From Tetragonia tetragonoides (lineage: Eukaryota > Streptophyta > Magnoliopsida > Caryophyllales > Aizoaceae): a stretch of DNA of 64,000 nt. Positions 24,812 through 35,330 of this stretch are shown piece by piece. Under the pieces are notes generated by a model that saw only the letters and a list, made by a program, of their open reading frames with translations, had not been told where the DNA came from and made no database searches. Within the stretch, counting starts at the first letter, position 1. Each line of letters begins with the position of its first letter. The DNA lies in assembly GCA_038025085.1 (NCBI GenBank), contig CM076152.1, positions 23,644,001 through 23,708,000 of the forward strand, given 5' to 3'. The position numbers and the translations under genes were made by a program.

Positions 24812-24957
24812 AGTACGAACATGTGTACGAACATTTGTACGGACAAAAACCATGTTAATCATCTAATCATGATAATTAAGCCAATTGCAAGGTTATTTGT
24901 GTACGGGCATGTGCACGGCATGTTGTACGGACTAATAATGTACGGACTAATCAGGTT
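24812..24957 (-). promoter_or_regulatory. Cluster of CGTAC motifs in Element 1 U3
   Basis: Six short motifs with a CGTAC or GTACG core lie within about 145 bp. Three of them read TCCGTACA on the minus strand. The consensus known for plant SBP/SPL transcription factors (TNCGTACAA) and for copper-response elements has the same GTAC core. The cluster sits upstream of the TATA box, where enhancers are expected, and is repeated in the 3' LTR at about 22040-22185. Function is inferred only from motif likeness. Confidence 0.4.
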
Positions 24958-25108
24958 AATGCCATTGAAAGGACATTAGGCCCCTAGGACCATTAATGAA
25001 GGCACCATGTACTAAAAGAGTGCCATAGAACATGATAAAATCATTGATGGACCAAGAACAGATCGTATGGCACATAACTGAAGAGAGGAGCTTGATGCCA
25101 ACGCATCA

Positions 25109-25123
25109 GTTTCTCACTCAAAT
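25109..25123 (+). repeat. 15-bp satellite sliver between the two elements, with both target duplications
   Basis: gtttctcactcaaat. The first five bases are the right target duplication of Element 1 and the last five (25119-25123) are the left target duplication of Element 2. The intact monomer reads gtttctcactcaaatgaatg, so both elements landed in one monomer 15 bp apart. Confidence 0.92.
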
Positions 25124-25907
25124 TGATGCGTTAGCATCAGGTCATCAAGTTACGAGCGTGAGCATTAATGCATTAATCATGGCATTTGGGACTCTCTCAC
25201 GTTTGAATGGTGATAATTCTGGTCCTAGAGGTCTTGGTGTCCTTTTGGCCACTTAATCTAGGTTATGTCCGTACAAGATTAATCCGTACAAATAAGCATT
25301 TGTGATTAGTGTTAGTTATAGTGCACCCTGCATGTAATTAGCATATTTAACAAATGTAATTAGTTGTTATTTGAATTCCCTAAATAGTTGCTGAGTAAGG
25401 CGCGCCTAAGAGCACATGGGGCAGGTAAGGGTGAAGAATGAGGCTCCTTACAGCTCACCCACGTTTATCCTTATGCAAGGACAAGCAACAGCTGTCAAGT
25501 GGTCCAAAACGGAAGGAAATGCGCTCCAAATTGTACTGCACGTATTTGGCTCATTTCTGGGCAAAATACTGAAGTTTCATTTTGCTTGGGCACTACTCTT
25601 GGACAGCTCACCCGTTCTAGAGTATTCTTAGGTTATTAGGGCACATTTGTGACCCCTATAAATATGTAAGAACAGCTAATGTAAAAGGCACTTGTTGATG
25701 AATGAAAAATACACGGCTGCTGCCTTCTTACAAATCTTGAGTTTTTTACAATAATCTTAGGGTTATTTGGTGAGCAAGTAGTATTCTTTATCCATAGCTT
25801 GTTGGTTTAATCCTTTATAGCTTTGGTGGTGATACTCATTATCTTTTCTTCTCTTAATCCTCTGTTTTTGTTTACAAATTGCTAAGGTTGTAATTCCAAA
25901 CGTATCA
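25124..25907 (+). repeat. Element 2 5' LTR (784 bp)
   Basis: Runs from tgatgcgttagcatcagg to ccaaacgtatca. It differs from the 3' LTR (29599-30382) at about 21 positions by eye, about 2.7 percent, so Element 2 is clearly older than Element 1. Two TCCGTACAA motifs lie at about 25268 and 25283. The promoter block at 25438-25705 is the part shared with Element 1. Confidence 0.92.
25657..25664 (+). promoter_or_regulatory. TATA box of Element 2
   Basis: TATAAATA within cccctataaatatgtaag, about 250 bp before the 5' LTR end. The same sequence is in Element 1 on the other strand. Confidence 0.7.
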
Positions 25908-25909
25908 TT

Positions 25910-25921
25910 TGGTATCAGAGC
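25910..25921 (+). other. Element 2 primer binding site (initiator Met tRNA)
   Basis: TGGTATCAGAGC, two bases downstream of the 5' LTR end, complementary to the 3' end of plant initiator methionine tRNA. It has the same sequence and spacing as in Element 1. Confidence 0.92.
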
Positions 25922-26074
25922 ATAGGTTTAACCTTAGCACCATTTTCTCTCATCAAAGTTCTCTCCTTTCTTGTCTTAATCACGTCCAAAGTTCCAATCT
26001 TTGAGTCACAAAAGAACCCATTTACAGCCCAAACACAATTCCTAGCTTAAACACAACCAAACTCACAAACAGCC
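25922..26074 (+). other. Element 2 leader
   Basis: About 150 bp of A/C-rich untranslated leader between the primer site and the gag start. The ATG at 26075 lies in gccatgg, a good plant start context, and is the first ATG of the long frame. Confidence 0.75.
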
Positions 26075-29000
26075 ATGGATGATGAACAAATACCCAGAAA
26101 TTTAACTCTTGAGCAAGCTAAAGAGCTTAGGAGAGAAAGGGAGATGCGTGAGGTTAAGGAACAACTTAGCAACCTCACCCAACAAATGACTGATTTTCTC
26201 AACATTGGTAGAGGTAGAGCTCGTGGTCGAGGTGATGATGATGGTTCTCTTAGTCCAAGGGGAAAAGATGAGCCATGGGGTGATTTAAAGTTTGAACCCC
26301 CTGATTTTGATGGTGGTACAAACCCAGATGACTATTTGGAGTGGGAACAACAAATGGGTAGATTGTTTGATACCAAGGGGTATTGTGAGGAAAAGAGTTT
26401 CAAAGTTGCTGTTTTGAAGCTCAAAAAGTATGCTTCTTTGTGGTATGAAAGCATGAAACTACAAAGAGAGCGTTTGGGTAAATCTAGGGTGCGTTCATGG
26501 CCCAAGCTTAAGAAAATCATGCACAAACGCTTTGTGCCCCCTTCCTATACTCAAGATCTCTACCTCAAGCTCACAAATTTCAGTCAGGGAACTCTAAGTG
26601 TAGTAGATTACATTAGAGATTTTGAGCAACTACAAATCAGAACTGGCATTGTAGAGGATCCACAACTCTCAATTGCGCGTTTTATTTCTGGTTTAGACAC
26701 CAATGTTGGTAATAGAGTTGAAGTACAGCCTTTTTGGTCTCTAGATGATGTATACAAGTTGGCTTTGAAGATTGAAAAGCAAGAGAGAGCTAAGAAACCA
26801 GCAGCAAAGCCCTCATTTAGGAATTTTACTCCTCGGGCAGAAAGTTCTTCTAAAGGGAGCGAAAATGACAAAAGGTTTCCTAGAGATCCTAAGGCCAACA
26901 AGGATGCTCTTAGACCATCTCTCTCTAGGAAATGCTTCAAGTGTCAAGGCTATGGACACTTTCAAGCTGAGTGCCCCAACAAGAGAGTGTTATCTCTCCG
27001 TGAGTATGATGAGCTTAGGCAATTAGATGACGAGAAGGAGCAGAATGAAGAGCAATCTATTGACGATGAATTGGACATTGAACCTGACCAAGACTCACCT
27101 CTCTTGCTGGTTCAAAGGGTCCTTCATGCTAGAGAGGCAGAGGAGACACTATCTCAAAGGGAGAAGATATTTCAAACCAAGTGCACCGTGAAAGAAAAGC
27201 TTTGCACTTTAATCATTGATGGCGGTTCTTGCACCAATGTGGCGTCCACTCTCATGGTGGAAAAGCTTGGATTGGCCACCAAAGAACACCCTCATCCTTA
27301 TTCCTTGCAATGGTTAGAGAAGGGAAGCAAAGCCAAGGTAACAAAACAAGTCACAATCCCTTTTTCGATTGAAAAAGTATACAATGATGAGATTTTGTGT
27401 GATGTGATCCCCATGGATGCTTGTCATTTGCTGTTAGGTAGACCTTGGTTATATGATAGAAGAGTAATGCATGATGGCTTTAGAAATGTTTACTCTTTTG
27501 AGGTTCAGGGAAAGAAAATTAATTTGCAACCCGCAAAATTGTCTTTATGTGGGGCAACGCAAGTTGGGGAGGGTTCTTCTGTTTCTAACTTATCAAAGCA
27601 TGCTATGATTGTTAAAGGTGCTGATTTAGAGTATGAAATGGTGCATGGAAATGTTGTTTATATGCTGGTGTTGCTTGGAGAGAATGAGAACATTGTTGGA
27701 AAGCCTTTACATGCGTTAATGCAACCTTTGCTTGAAAAGTATGTCGACGTGTTCCCATCTGATTTACCCCATGGTTTACCACCCATTAGGGGCATAGAGC
27801 ATCAAATAGACTTTGTTCCGGGAGCCTCACTTCCTAACAAAGCAGCTTATAGATGTAATCCCCAAGAGACTAAGGAGTTACAACGTCAAGTAGAGGAGTT
27901 ACTTGATAGGGGATACATTAGAGAGAGCATGAGTCCTTGTAGTGTACCAACTCTCCTTGTGCCAAAAAAGGATGGAAGCATGAGAATGTGTGTTGATAGC
28001 CGTTCAATTAACAACATTACCATTAAGTATAGATATCCAATTCCTCGCTTGGATGATATGCTTGATGAGCTGTTTGGTTCTTGTGTCTTCTTCTAAGTGG
28101 ATTTGAGGAGTGGTTACCATCAAATTAGAATGAAGGATGGGGATGAATGGAAGACAGCCTTCAAGACGAAAGGAGGTCTTTATGAATGGCTTGTAATGCC
28201 ATTTGGGTTGTCCAATGCTCCTAGCACATTCATGCGTCTTATGAATGAGGTATTGCGTTCCTTTATTGGTAAATTTGTTGTTGTGTATTTTGATGATATT
28301 CTCATATACTCTAAGAGTGATTCTGAGCATGTGCAGCACCTAACACGCGTTTTTGAGGCTCTAAGGCAATACAAGCTGTTTGCTAAGCTTGAGAAATGTG
28401 ATTTCTTTGTTCCTAGTGTCACGTTTCTTGGTTACATTGTGTCCAAGGATGGTATAGCTGTTGATCCCAGCAAGGTTGAGGCGATTAAGACATGGCCTAC
28501 TCCTACTAGCATCACGCAAGTAAGGAGCTTCCATGGGCTAGCTTCTTTTTACAGAAGATTCATCAAGCAATTCAGCTCTCTTTTAGCACCACTTACGGAT
28601 TGTATGAAGAAAGGTGTCTTTGAGTGGACTCCCATGGCTCAAAATGCTTTTGAGGCCATCAAGGAAAGGCTTAGCTCCACCCCTATACTAGCTTTGCCTA
28701 ACTTTGATCAACCATTTGAAGTGGAATGTGATGCTTGTGGAACCGGTATTGGAGCTGTTTTGGTGCAAAATAAGCGTCCTATTGCTTATTTCAGTGAGAA
28801 GTTGAATGGTTCAAGAGGGAATTACAGCACTTATGACAAAGAGTTCTATGCAATTGTGAGGGCTCTTGATCATTGGGCTCATTACTTAAAACCAAGGCAG
28901 TTCATTTTGCACTCTGATCATGAAGCGTTGAAGTATATTAATGGGCAGCACAAGTTGAGTTCAAGACATGCTAAATGGGTGGAATATCGTCAATCATTCT

Positions 29001-29731
29001 CCTTTGTATCTAAGTACAAAACTGGTGCAAGCAATGTGGTAGCCGATGCTTTATCAAGGCGACATTCTATGTTGTCTATCCTCGAGGCCAAGGTTTTAGG
29101 CTTCTCTTTCATACGGGAACTTTACAAAGATGATCCAGATTTCTCTCCCATGTTTGATGGCAGCAAGGAGGTGGAAAAAGGCCCTTTTCACATTCATGAA
29201 GGGTTCCTTTTCAAGCACAACAGATTGTGTATCTCTAAGGGCTCGATTCGAGACCTACTTATAAGGGAAGCTTACTTAGGAGGATTGGCTGGCCACTTTG
29301 GCATTGTGAAGACTCTTGAGGTCTTAAGTGAGCACTTTTATTGGCCAAGAATGCAAGGAGATTTAGTGTGGTTACACCTTAGGAAGGAGAGGTTTCCAGC
29401 AAAAAGAAAGCACAAGTTGATGCCCAGATCAGAAGGCCCTTTTAAAATCATCGAGAAGATCAACGACAATGCATACAAGCTTGAACTGCCTGGAGAGAGT
29501 TCAATTTCAGCAACTTTTAATGTGGGAGATCTGCTGCTTTATATGGAGGATGAATACCTTGATGATTTGAGGGCAAATCCAAAAAAAGTTGGGGAGGATG
29601 ATGCGTTAGCATCAGGTCATCAAGTAACGAGCGTGAGCATTAATGCATTAATCATGGCATTTGGGACTCTCTCACGTTTGAATGGTGATAATTCTGGTCC
29701 TAGAGGTCTTAGTGTCCTTTTGGCCACTTAA
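26075..29731 (+). pseudogene. Element 2 gag-pol polyprotein, broken (one stop, integrase core missing)
   Basis: One frame of 1,218 codons with an in-frame TAA at 28094-28096. Before the stop (673 residues): gag (about 70-240, with FEPPDFDGG and the SWPKLKKIMHKRFVPP region); a CCHC zinc knuckle (C287, C290, H295, C300); an aspartic protease with IIDGGS (D382) and LLLGRPW; and the start of reverse transcriptase (from about 574). The stop sits just before VDLRSGYHQI, where the family has a lysine. Numbering from 28097, after it come YFDD (D66, D67), RNase H (D212, E249, D274, D317) and VADALSRR. The integrase H2C2 region follows, with Y393 in place of the first histidine and H400 kept. The frame then jumps at residues 420-422 (about 29354-29362) from YWPRMQ to GDLVWLHLRKERFP. 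This removes the second half of the zinc finger and the whole D,D-35-E core, in frame, and leaves the GPF-type C-terminal module. The last about 43 codons lie in the 3' LTR. Confidence 0.93.
29581..29598 (+). other. Element 2 polypurine tract
   Basis: aaaaaaagttggggagga directly abuts the 3' LTR at 29599. It is the expected primer for plus-strand DNA synthesis. It also lies inside the end of the pol frame. Confidence 0.85.
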
Positions 29732-30382
29732 TCTAGGTTATGGACGTACAAGATTAATCCGTACAAATAAGCATTTGTGATTAGCGTTAGTTATAGTGCA
29801 CCCTGCATGTAATTAGCATAATTAACAAATGTAATTAGTTGTTATTTGAATTCCCTAAGTAGTTGCTGAGTAAGGCGCGCCTAAGAGCACATGGGGCAGG
29901 TAAGGATGAAGAATGAGGCTCCTTACAGCTCACCCACGTTTGTCCTTATGCAAGGACAAACAACAGCTGCCAAGTGGTCCAAAACGGAAGGAAATGCGCT
30001 CCAAATTGGACTGCACGTATTTGGCTCATTTCTGGGCAAAATACTGAAGTTTCATTTTGCTTGAGCACTACTCTTGGACAGCTCACCCTTTCTAGAGTAT
30101 TCTTAGGTTATTAGGGCACATTTGTGACCCCTATAAATATGTAAGAACAGCTGATGTAAAAGGCACTTGTTGATGAATGAAAAATACACGGCTGCTGCCT
30201 TCTTACAAATCTTGCGTTCTTTACAATAATCTTAGGGTTATTTGGTGAGCAAGTAGTATTCTTTATCCATAGCTTGGTGGTTTAATCCTTTATAGCTTTG
30301 GTGCTGATACTTATTATCCTTTCTTCTCTTAATCCTCTGTTTTTGTTTACAAATTGCTAAGGTTGTAATTCCAAACGTATCA
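29599..30382 (+). repeat. Element 2 3' LTR (784 bp)
   Basis: Same length and ends as the 5' LTR (tgatgcg ... cgtatca). Its first about 133 bp also encode the C-terminal end of the pol frame. Its last 45 bp (30338-30382) are duplicated at 42797-42841, 12,459 bp away. Confidence 0.92.
30132..30139 (+). promoter_or_regulatory. TATA box in Element 2 3' LTR
   Basis: TATAAATA, the copy of the 5' LTR promoter element. From here transcription would run into the satellite to the right. Confidence 0.6.
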
Positions 30383-30387
30383 CAAAT
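30383..30387. other. Target-site duplication of Element 2, right copy
   Basis: caaat follows the 3' LTR directly and matches 25119-25123. The satellite monomer resumes here as caaatgaatgcaaacaaagc. Confidence 0.92.
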
Positions 30388-31630
30388 GAATGCAAACAAA
30401 GCATTTGGGTGCTTTCTCTTAATATACAACACAAAACACCTCAATCTCTTTCACCCTAGTCGAATGAGGTTTTAAAACGCGTAAATGCTTTCAAAACCTT
30501 GAGTTGAAGCTTGTTTGCACTTGTAACCATCTTTGGTGTAGTTTCTCACTCAAATGAATGCAAAGAAAACATCTGGGTGCGTTCTCTTAATATACAACAC
30601 AAAAGAACTCAAATCTCTTTCACCCTTGTCGTATGAGCTTTTAAAACGCTTAAATGCATTCAAAAGCTTGAGTTCAAGCTTGTTTGTAGTTGTAAACATC
30701 CTTGAGGTAGTTTCACACTCAAATGAATGTAAACAAGCATTTGCGAGCTTTTTCTTAATATACAACACAAAAGAACTCAATCTCTTTCACCCTATTTGTA
30801 AGAGCTGTTAAAATGCGTAAAGCATTTAAAAGCTTGAGTTGAAGCTTGTTTGTACTTGTAAACATCCTTGGTGTAGTTTTTCACTCAAACGAATGCAAAC
30901 AAAGCATTTGGGTGCTTTCTCTTAATATACAACACAAAAGAACTCAATCTCTTTCACCCTAGATGTAAGAACTGTTAAAACGCGTAAATGCAGTCAAAAG
31001 GTGGAGTTAAAGTTTATTTGTACTTGTAAACATTCTTGGTGTAGTTTCTCACTCAAATGAATGCAAATAAAGCATTTGGGTGCTTTCTCTTAATATACAA
31101 CACAAAAGACCTCAATCTCTTTCACCCTAGTCATATGAGCTTTTAAAACGCGTAAATACATTCAAAATTTTGAGTTGAAGCTTGTTTCTACTTGTAAACA
31201 TCCTTGGTGTAGTTTCTCACTCCAATGAATGCAAACAAAGCTTTTGGGTGCTTTCCCTGAAAATACAACACAAAAAAACTCAATCTCTTTCACCCTAGTC
31301 GTATGAGGTTTTAAAACGCGTATACGCATTCGAAGGGTGGAGTTAAGGCTTGTTTGTACTTGTAAACATCCTTGGTGAAGTTTCTCACTCAAATGAATGC
31401 AAACAAAGCATTTGGGTGCTTTCTCTTAATATACAACACAAAAGACCTCAATCTCTTTCACCCTAGTCATATGAGCTTTTAAAACGCGTAAATACATTCA
31501 AAAGCTTGAGTTGAAGCTTGTTTGTACTTGTAAACATCCTTGGTGTAGTTTCTCACTCCAATGAATGCAAACAAAGCTTTTGGGTGCTTTCTCTGAAAAT
31601 ACAACACAAAAGAACCCAAATGAGAATGTT
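30388..31630 (+). repeat. Forward satellite block
   Basis: Forward monomers that resume after Element 2, including one dimer of the gttgtaaacatccttgaggt variant (30690-30780). They are matched at 42847-44085 in unit 2. Confidence 0.85.
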
Positions 31631-31960
31631 GCTTGCATTCATTGAAGTCTTTTGTGTTGTATATTAAGAGAAAGCACCCAAATGCTTTGTTTGCATTCAT
31701 TTGGGTGAGAAACTACACCAAGGATGTTTACAAGTACAAACAAGCTTTAACTCCACCTTTTGAATGCATATACGCATTTTAAAACATCATACGACTAGGG
31801 TGAAAGAGATTGAGTTCTTTTGTGTTGTATTTTCAGAGAAACCATCCAATAACTTTGTTTGCATTCATTTGAGTGAGAAACTACACCAAGGATTTTTACA
31901 AGTACAAACAAGCTTCAACTCAAGCTTTTGAATGCATTTACGCGTTTTGAATGCAAATGA
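31631..31960 (-). repeat. Short reverse satellite block
   Basis: About two reverse monomers between the junction aacccaaatgagaatgttgc (31614-31633) and cgttttgaatgcaaatgaat (about 31942). Both junctions are repeated in unit 2 (about 44073 and 44402). Confidence 0.85.
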
Positions 31961-34000
31961 ATGCATCCTTGGTGTAGTTTCTCACTCAAATGAATGCAAA
32001 CAAAACATTTGTGTGCTTTCTCTTAATATACAACACAAAAGAACTCAATCTCTTTCACCCTAGTCAAAAGAACTGTTAAAATGCTTAAATGCAATAAAAA
32101 GCTTCAGTTGAAGCTTGTTTGTACTTGTAAACATCCTTGGTTAAGTTTCTCACTCAAATGAATGCAAACAAAGCTTTTGGGTGCTTTCTCTTAATGTACA
32201 ACACAAAAGAACTCAATCTTTTTCACCCTAGTCATATGAGCTTTTAAAACGCGTAAATGCATTCAAAAGCTTAAGTTCAAGCTTGTTTGTACTTGTAAAC
32301 ATTCTTGGTGTAGTTTCTCACTCAGATGAATGCAAACAAAGCAATTGTGTGCTTTCTCTTCATATACAAAACAAAACTACTCAATCTCTTTCACCCTAGT
32401 CGTAAGAGCTGTTAAAATGCTTAAATGCAATAAAAAGCTTCAGTTGAAGCTTGTTTGTACTTGTAAACATCCTTGGTGTAGTTTCTCTCTCAAATGAATT
32501 CAAACGAAGCATTTGGGTGCTTTCTCTTAATATACAACACAAAAGACTTCAATCTCTTTCACCCTAGTCATATGAGCTTTTAAAACGCGTAAATACATTC
32601 AAAAGATTGAGTTGAAATTTGTTGGTACTTGTAAACATCTTTGGTGTAGTTTCTCACTCAAATGAATGCAAAGAAAACATTTGGCTGCGTTCTATCGATA
32701 TACAACACAAAAGAACTCAATTCTCTTTCACCCTTGTCGTATGAGCTTTTAAAACGCTTAAATGCATTCAAAAGCTTGAGTTCCAGCTTGTTTGTAGTTG
32801 TAAATATCCTTGGGGTAGTTTCACACTCAAATGAATGTAAACAAAGCATTTGCGAGCTTTTTCTTAATATACAACACAAAAGAACTCAATCTCTTTCACC
32901 CTAGTTCTATGAGCTGTTAAAATACGTAAATGCATTCAAAAGCTTGAGTTGAAGCTTGTTTGTACTTGTAAACATCCTTGGTGTAGTTTCTCCCTCAAAT
33001 GAATGTAAACAAAGCATTTGGGTGCTTTCTCTTAATATACAACACAAAAGAACTCAATCTCATTCACCCTAGATGTAAGAGCTGTTAAAACGCGTAAATG
33101 ATTCAAAAGGTGGAGTTAAAGCTTGTTTGTACTTGTAAACATCCTTGGTGTCGTTTCTCACTCAAATGAATGCAAACAAAGCATTTGGGTGCTTTCTCTG
33201 AATATACAACACAAAAGACCTCAATCTCTTTCACCCTAGTCGTATAAGGTTTTAAAACGCGTAAATGCTTTCAAAAGCTTGAGTTGAAGCTTGTTTGTAC
33301 TTGTAAACATCCTTGGTGTAGTTTCTCCCTCAAATGAATGCAAATAAAGCATTTGGGTGCTTTCTCTTAATATACAACACAAAAGAACTCAATCTCTTTC
33401 ACCCTAGTCGTATGAGGTTTTAAAACGCGTATATGCATTCAAAAGCTTAAGTTGAAGCTTGTTGGTACTTGTAAACATCTTTGGTGTAGTTTCTCACTCA
33501 AATGAATGCAAAGAAAACAGTTGGGTGCGTTCTCTTAATATACAACCCAAAAGAACTCAATCTCTTTCACCCTTGTCGTATGAGCTTTTAAAACGTTTAA
33601 ATCATTCAAAAGCTTGAGTTCAAGCTTGTTTGTAGTTGTAAACATCCTTGGGGTAATTTCACACTCAAATTAATGCAAAGAAAGCATTTGGGTGCTTTCT
33701 CTGAAAATACGACACAAAAGAACTCAATCTCTTTCACCCTAATCGTAAGAGCTGTTAAAACGCGTAAATACATTCAAAAGCTTGAGTTGAAGCTTGTCTG
33801 TACTTGTATGCATCCTTGGTTAAGTTTCTCACTTAAATGAATGCAAACAAAGCATTTGGGTACTTTCTCTTAATATACAACACAAAAGAACTCAATCTTT
33901 TTCACCCTAGTCATATGAGCTTTTAAAACGCGTAAATGCATTCAAAAGCTTGAGTTGAAGCTTGTTTGTACTTGTAAACATCCTTGGTTAAGCTTGTTTC
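31961..34000 (+). repeat. Forward satellite block
   Basis: About 12 forward monomers. Relative to this copy, unit 2 lacks 80 bp here (about 32511-32590). Confidence 0.85.
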
Positions 34001-35330
34001 TCAGTTCTTTTTTGTTGTATATTAAGAGAAAGCACCCAAATGCTTTGTTTGCATTCATTTGAGCGAGAAACTACACCAAGAATGTTTACAAGTACAAACA
34101 AGCTTCAACTCAAGCTTTTGAATGCATTTACGCGTTTTAAAAGCTCATATGACTAGGGTGAAAAAGATTGAGTTCTTTTGTGTTGTACATTAAGAGAAAG
34201 CACCCAAATGCTTTGTTTGCATTTATTTGAGTGAGAAACTTAACCAAGGATGTTTACAAGTACAAACAAGCTTCAACTCAAGCTTTTGAATGTGTTTACG
34301 CGTTTTAACAGCTCTTACGATTAGGGTGAAAGAGATTGAGGTCTTTTGTGATGTATATTAAGAGAAAGCACCCAAATGGTTTGTTTGAATTCATTTGAGT
34401 GAGAAACTACGCCAAGGATGTTTACAACTACAAAGAAGCTTTAACTCCACCTTTTGAATGCATTTACGCATTTTAACAGCTCTTACAACTAGGGTGAAAG
34501 AGATTGAGTTCTTTTGTGTTGTATATTAAGAGAAAGCACCCAAATGCTTTGTTAGCATTCATTTGAGTGAGAAACTACACCAAGGATGTTTACAACTACA
34601 AACAAGCTTTAACTCCACCTTTTGAATGCATTTACGCATTTTAACAGCTCTTACAACTAGGGTGAAAGAGATTGAGTTCTTTTGTGTTGTATATTAAGAG
34701 AAAGCACGCAAATGCTTTGTTTGCATTCATTTGAGTGAGAAACTACACCAAGGATGTTTACAAGCACAAACAAGCCTTAACTCCACCTTTTGAATGCATT
34801 TACGCATTTTAACAGCTCTTACAACTAGGGTGAAAGAGATTGAGTTCTTTTGTGTTGTATATTAAGAGAAATCACCCAAATGGTTTGTTTGCATTCATTT
34901 GAGTGCGAAACTACACCAAGGATGTTCACAAGTACAAACAAGTTTCAACTCAAGCTTTTGAATGCATTTACGCGTTTTAACAGCTCTTACGACTAGGCGA
35001 AAAGAGATTGAGTTCTTTTGTGTTGTATATTAATAAAAAGCTCGCAAATGCTTTGTTTACATTCATTTGAGTGTGAAACTACCCCAAGGATGTTTACAAC
35101 TACAAACAAGCTTGAACTCATGCTTTTGAATGCATTTAAGCCTTTTTAAAGCTCATATGACAAGGGTGAAAGAGATTGAGTTCTTTTGTGTTGTATATTA
35201 AGAGAACGCACCCAAATGTTTTCTTTGCATTCATTTGAGTGAGAAACTACACCAAAGATATTTGCAGATACCAACAAGCTTCAACTTAAGCTTTTGAATG
35301 CATATACGCGTTTTAAACAGTTTCTTAATT
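34001..35330 (-). repeat. Reverse satellite block
   Basis: About eight reverse monomers starting at gcttgtttctcagttctttt (about 33992) and ending at the scrambled junction aacagtttcttaattttg (about 35317). Unit 2 lacks the first about 477 bp, so its switch point is different (about 46364). Confidence 0.85.

Larger units (their letters stand above)
21374..25108 (-). mobile_element. Element 1: gag-only Ty3/gypsy-type LTR retrotransposon
   Basis: A complete 3,735 bp element on the minus strand. It has two 963 bp LTRs bounded by tgatgcg...cgcatca, a 5 bp target duplication gtttc, and a primer binding site complementary to initiator methionine tRNA next to the LTR at 24146. Between the LTRs (22337-24145, 1.8 kb) lies a leader and one gag-like frame. 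I find no protease, reverse transcriptase, RNase H or integrase. The LTRs differ at about three positions, so insertion was recent. It must have depended on enzymes supplied in trans, plausibly from the family of Element 2, with which it shares LTR ends, a primer site and a promoter block. Confidence 0.9.
24146..25108 (-). repeat. Element 1 5' LTR (963 bp)
   Basis: The right-hand LTR, the 5' one in the element's own direction. U3 lies toward 25108, the TATA box is at 24460-24467, and U5 ends at 24146 next to the primer site. From about 24423 to 24684 it is about 98 percent identical to 25438-25705 of Element 2 on the opposite strand. Sequence on either side of that block is only loosely similar. 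Confidence 0.92.
25124..30382 (+). mobile_element. Element 2: Ty3/gypsy chromovirus-like LTR retrotransposon
   Basis: A complete 5,259 bp element on the plus strand. It comprises a 784 bp 5' LTR, a primer site for initiator methionine tRNA, a leader, one gag-pol reading frame (26075-29731), a purine tract and a 784 bp 3' LTR. A 5 bp target duplication caaat flanks it. Domain order gag, protease, reverse transcriptase, RNase H, integrase identifies Ty3/gypsy. Gag and pol in a single frame, LTRs starting tgatg, an integrase tail that runs into the 3' LTR, and residence in satellite are features reported for the centromeric (CRM) chromovirus clade; this assignment is an inference. The frame has one stop and lacks the integrase catalytic core, so this copy cannot move on its own. 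Confidence 0.92.

Noticed and set aside
25416..25631. 71-codon plus-strand frame in the Element 2 5' LTR
   Set aside because: It overlaps the promoter region upstream of the TATA box and has no recognisable domain.
26332..28422. Minus-strand frames within Element 2
   Set aside because: They are shadows of the gag-pol frame in other frames.
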